7,877 nucleotides of DNA from Spirochaetaceae bacterium (GTDB lineage Bacteria > Spirochaetota > Spirochaetia > SZUA-6 > Bin103), in assembly GCA_028818385.1 (NCBI GenBank), contig JAPPNY010000179.1, positions 1-7,877 of the forward strand, given 5' to 3'. Made by a program: the position numbers and the translations under genes. The first letter of the stretch is position 1, and every line of letters starts with the position of its first letter. The notes beneath the pieces were generated by a model, which was given only the letters and a program-made list of their open reading frames with translations, did no database searches and was not told where the DNA came from. This document shows, piece by piece, positions 5,066 to 7,877 of this stretch.

Positions 5066-7214
5066 ATGCCCGTAGCCGCGGGTACGCCGGATCTGCCGGC
5101 GCATGCACGCGTCACGATCATCGGGGCGGGCATCGCCGGCTGCAGCGTCGCCTACCACCTCGGCGAGCTCGGGTGGTCGGACGTCGTCGTCATCGACCAG
5201 GGCCCCCTCTTCGAGACCGGCGGCTCCACCTCGCACGCGCCCGGCCTGGTGTTCGTCGTCAACTTCTCGCAGGCGATGACGCGCTTCGCCCACTACACCG
5301 CCGAGCTCTTCGACCGCCTCCGCCTGAACGGCGCGCGCGTCTGGAACGGCGTCGGCGGCCTGGAGGTGGCGTGGACGCCGCAGCGGCTGGTCGACCTGAA
5401 GCGCAAGGTGAGCGCGGGGCGGGCGTGGGGCGTGGAGAGCCGTCACCGAACCGCTGCCCGCCCTGGCAGGCGAGGAGTCACGGGTACGGTTCCCGATCCT
5501 CCGGCACCAGGATCGCGCCATGTACTTCCGCCAGGAGGGGGAGGGGTTCGTGATCGGGTCCTACGACCACGAGCCGATGGCCGTCGAGCCCGAGGACATC
5601 CTCTCCCACGACGAGGCGCCCGTGATGCCGTCGATGGCGGAGTGGTCACCGAGCGCGTTCCGGTCCGCGATGGTGGCCGCCGGCGAGCTGCTGCCGGCGC
5701 TGCGCGGCGCCGCGCTCGGCCGGAAGGTCAACGGCATGTCCCTGTTCACGCCGGACGCGATGCCGGTCCTGGGCGAGTCGCCGCAGGTGCGCGGGTTCTG
5801 GGCCGCCGAGGCGGTCTGGATCACCCACGCCGGCGGGGTCGGCCGGGCGGTCGCGGAGTGGATCGCCGAGGGGCAGCCTTCGATCGACCTGTGGTCGTGC
5901 GACATCGCGCGGTTCCAGCCGCATCAGCTCACCCCGTCCTACGTGCGGGAGCGGGGCGCCCAGCAGTACCGCGAGGTCTACGACATCGTCCATCCGCAGC
6001 AGCCGATGCGCAGCCCGCGGCAGCTCCGGCTGCTGCCGTACCACGAGCGGCTGGAGGCGCTGGGAGCGCACTTCGTGGAGAGCGCGGGCTGGGAGCGGCC
6101 GCAGTGGTACGCCGCCAACCGCATCCTGCTGGGCGGCTCGACCGGCCACGGGCTGCGGCGCCACGGCTGGTCCGCCCGGCACTGGTCGCCGATCATCGGC
6201 GCCGAGCACCGCGCGGTGCGGGAGCGCGTCGGCCTGTTCGACCTGACGCCGTTCACCAAGCTGGAGGTCTCCGGCGCCGGCGCGACGGCCCTGCTGCAGA
6301 GACTGTGCGCCAACCAGGTCGACCGGCCCATCGGCTCGATCGTCTACACCGCCATGCTCACGCCGGCAGGCGGCATCAAGTGCGACCTGACCGTGACCCG
6401 CCTCGCCGAGGACCGGTTCCTGATCGTGACCGGCGGCGCCACCTCCGGGCACGACCGGGCCTGGATCGAGCGCCACGTTCCCGAAGATGGCTCCGTGCGA
6501 ATCGAGGACGGCAGCGGGGGGCGGTGCTGCATCGGTCTCTGGGGGCCGCTTGCCCGCGAGCTGCTGCGGCGGCTGACCGGGGAGGACCTCTCCGACGGCG
6601 GCTTCCCCTACCTCACGGCGCGCCGGCTCAGCATTGCCGAGGTCCCGGCCCTTGCGGCGCGCATCTCGTATGTCGGCGAGCTCGGCTGGGAGCTCTACGC
6701 GCCGGTCGAGTTCGGGCGCCGCCTGTGGGATCTCCGGTGGCACGCCGGGGAGGACCTGGGCGTCGTCGCCGCCGGGCTCGGGGCGTTCGACTCCATGCGG
6801 CTGGAGAAGGGGTATCGACTCTGGGGCGCCGACATCCACACCGAGCACAACCCGTACGAGGCCGGCCTGGGCTTCGCGGTCAAGCTGCGCAAGGGCGACT
6901 TCATCGGTCGCGATGCGCTGCGGCGGACACGCTCGGCCGGCATCGCCCGCCGCCTCCGATGCCTGACGCTCGACGACGCCTCGGTGGCGCTGCGCGGCAA
7001 CGAGCCGGTGCTCATCGACGGTGACGTCAGCGGCCACGTCACCAGCGCGAATTATGGCTACTCGGTCGGCCGGAGCATCGCCTATGGCTACCTGCCCGCC
7101 GACCGCGCCGAGCTCGGCGCGCGCGTGCAGGTCGAGTCCTTCGGCGAGCTGCACGCGGCCACGGTGACAGCGGAGCCGCTCTGGGACCCGGCCGGCGAGC
7201 GGATGCGGGCGTAA
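5066..7214 (+). pseudogene. Dimethylglycine/sarcosine dehydrogenase-like FAD oxidoreductase with glycine-cleavage T-type domain, internally deleted
   Basis: These ~820-residue enzymes demethylate N-methylated glycines and pass the one-carbon unit to tetrahydrofolate. From ATG 5066 the first 125 codons give the FAD-binding start: 'VTIIGAGIAG' (dinucleotide fold, residues 16-25) and 'GGSTSHAPGL', whose His57 is where covalent FAD attaches in relatives. Near 5438 similarity jumps to another frame: 'GRAWGVE' is followed by 'AVTEPLPALAG...VRFPILRHQDRAMYF', which in relatives lies roughly 130 residues later. The rest is continuous to TAA at 7212: FAD-oxidoreductase central domain (about 5590-6130), aminomethyltransferase-like GCV_T domain (about 6160-6960; 'GLFDLTPFTKLEV', 'YVGELGWELY', 'SMRLEKGYRLWG') and the C-terminal barrel (about 6985-7200). 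The lost segment includes part of the FAD and substrate domain, so a product would be inactive, unless the joint is an assembly error. The downstream frame alone could start at ATG 5520. Confidence 0.85.
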
Positions 7215-7221
7215 CGCCCGC
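7205..7221. terminator. Stem-loop at the convergent gene ends, stop codon in the loop
   Basis: GCGGGCG (7205-7211) and CGCCCGC (7215-7221) form a perfect 7-bp G/C stem. The three-base loop is the TAA stop of the oxidoreductase. It ends eight bases before the stop of the opposing gene, so it could act for both strands. There is no T-run, so intrinsic termination would be of the U-less type common in high-GC bacteria, or it may only protect mRNA ends. Confidence 0.45.
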
Positions 7222-7228
7222 GACTGGT

Positions 7229-7807
7229 TCAGAGCTCCAGCCGGGCCCAGCGCACGTCGGTCGCCGACGCGGTCGCGCCCGCGTAGAAGACGATGAACAC
7301 CGTGCCGTCGTGGAGCAGCGCGGCCCTCGGATGCCCGTAGCGCCACTCGGTCATGTCGCTCCACGTGTCCAGCAGCGTGCGGCCCGCGCGCGAGCCCGCC
7401 TCCTCGTCGTGCTCGCTCCGATACACGACGGTGCGGGGTGCCGCGTCCCACGTCCGGCCGAAGTCGTGACTCTCCGCCGCCATGATCGCCCGCAGGGCGT
7501 CCCGGCCCGCGCCACGGGTCGGATAGAACGCGAGGAGCCGGTCGCCCCCGACCGCCAGCGGCTGGGTGTGGTTGCCGGTGATGCCGGTGCCGACCGGCTC
7601 GGTCCAGCCGCCGCCGTCGGGTTCGCCCCAGGCGATGTGCACGTCGAGCGGCCGGCCGGCACGGGCATCATGGGTCCAGAACATGGCCACCAGCCGCCCC
7701 GTCTCCGGATGCACGGCCAGCCGCTGATCCCAGTAGAACCGGCCACCGCCCCGGTCGCGGGGCCCCAGCCCCAGGTGGGGGCCGGGGGCGCCCCCCACCC
7801 CCCCCAC
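7229..7807 (-). CDS. Sialidase/BNR-repeat family protein, 5' end unreliable
   Basis: The readable part has beta-propeller features of sialidase-superfamily proteins. An Asp-box, SHDFGRTW (residues 113-120), fits S-x-D-x-G-x-T-W. Other strand-like blocks are 'YWDQRLAVHPETGRLVAMFW' (25-44), 'GNHTQPLAVGGDRLLAFYP' (79-97) and 'YGHPRAALLHDGTVFIVFY', the last near the C-terminus and typical of a final propeller blade. About 170 residues are convincing. This is roughly half of a usual ~350-400-residue propeller, so the N-terminal blades are missing. Codons above about 7765 run into G/C homopolymers and give glycine/proline junk, so the apparent GTG start at 7807 should not be trusted. No signal peptide can be assessed. 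Substrate is unknown: many members are not true sialidases. It converges with the oxidoreductase, 14 bases between stop codons. Confidence 0.65.
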   Translation of the reverse strand: MGGVGGAPGPHLGLGPRDRGGGRFYWDQRLAVHPETGRLVAMFWTHDARAGRPLDVHIAWGEPDGGGWTEPVGTGITGNHTQPLAVGGDRLLAFYPTRGAGRDALRAIMAAESHDFGRTWDAAPRTVVYRSEHDEEAGSRAGRTLLDTWSDMTEWRYGHPRAALLHDGTVFIVFYAGATASATDVRWARLEL

Positions 7808-7848
7808 CCCCCGGTGGGCCCCCCGCGGGCCCCCGGGCGCGGGCAGGT
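7776..7848. repeat. G/C homopolymer low-complexity tract at the window end
   Basis: The plus strand has C6-A-C8-A-C6 at 7791-7812, another C6 at 7819-7824 and C5 at 7830-7834, with G-runs between. It is then followed abruptly by AT-rich TGATAAAATAAG at 7848-7859. It interrupts the start of the sialidase-family gene. The minus strand could form a G-quadruplex, but such runs at a contig end are also a common assembly or basecalling fault. Confidence 0.6.
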
Positions 7849-7877
7849 GATAAAATAAGCCCGACGAAGGCGGGGCG

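Noticed and set aside
4164..5075. A 303-residue plus-strand frame opposite the enolase-family gene
   Set aside because: The minus strand carries all the superfamily catalytic motifs, so this is a shadow.
5051..7024. A 657-residue plus-strand open frame
   Set aside because: Only its first ~125 codons match the oxidoreductase family; after 5438 it is the wrong frame, full of Arg/Ala/Pro, while the family match continues in another frame.
5646..7451. A 601-residue minus-strand frame
   Set aside because: It is antisense to the oxidoreductase GCV_T domain, has the composition of a high-GC shadow frame and contains no recognisable motif.
1..7877. CRISPR array, tRNA, rRNA or complete insertion sequence
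   Set aside because: I saw no regularly spaced repeats, cloverleaf arms, rRNA blocks or transposase motifs with terminal inverted repeats.

Overview
The window looks like high-GC bacterial chromosome carrying the remains of a defence island. Everything from about 3850 onward is strongly GC-rich (43 of 60 bases are G/C at 6241-6300). The central part is much poorer in G+C (25 of 60 at 2881-2940), which suggests horizontal acquisition. The gene mix (type I R-M methylase, Shedu-like nuclease, BrnTA, enolase-superfamily enzyme, dimethylglycine dehydrogenase-like oxidoreductase, sialidase-fold protein) and an apparently leaderless divergent promoter would fit Chloroflexota or Actinomycetota. That is only a guess; no rRNA or marker gene is present.

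Left part (1-2100, minus strand): a RecF/AAA15-type ATPase is preceded by one or two tiny ORFs translationally coupled to it. These follow directly on a broken hsdM whose distal half, including the catalytic NPPY/F region, is gone. The hsdM remnant keeps its promoter region: a TATAAT box, a perfect 10-bp inverted repeat and a good Shine-Dalgarno. It carries two apparent frameshifts. The ATPase operon seems to have its own -10 box and Shine-Dalgarno, lying just past the point where hsdM similarity stops.

Middle (2100-3850, plus strand): an intact AT-rich gene for a DUF4263/Shedu (SduA)-like PD-(D/E)XK nuclease, then a decayed brnT toxin gene overlapping an intact brnA antitoxin gene. No hsdR or hsdS is present.

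Right part (3850-7877): a metabolic region. An enolase-superfamily (mandelate racemase type) gene on the minus strand is divergent from a dimethylglycine dehydrogenase/sarcosine dehydrogenase-like gene, with only 23 bp between start codons. The latter gene has lost about 130 codons internally and changes frame at the joint. It converges on a sialidase/BNR-type gene across a hairpin that has the stop codon in its loop. The last ~100 bases are abnormal G/C homopolymers and may be unreliable sequence at a contig end.

Several independent frame disruptions occur (hsdM twice, the small ORF, the oxidoreductase, perhaps the ATPase end). Either this is a genuinely decaying region or the assembly has errors; read mapping would decide. 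No single clearly new system is proven. The best candidates for follow-up are the small-ORF/ATPase operon and the isolated Shedu-like gene.
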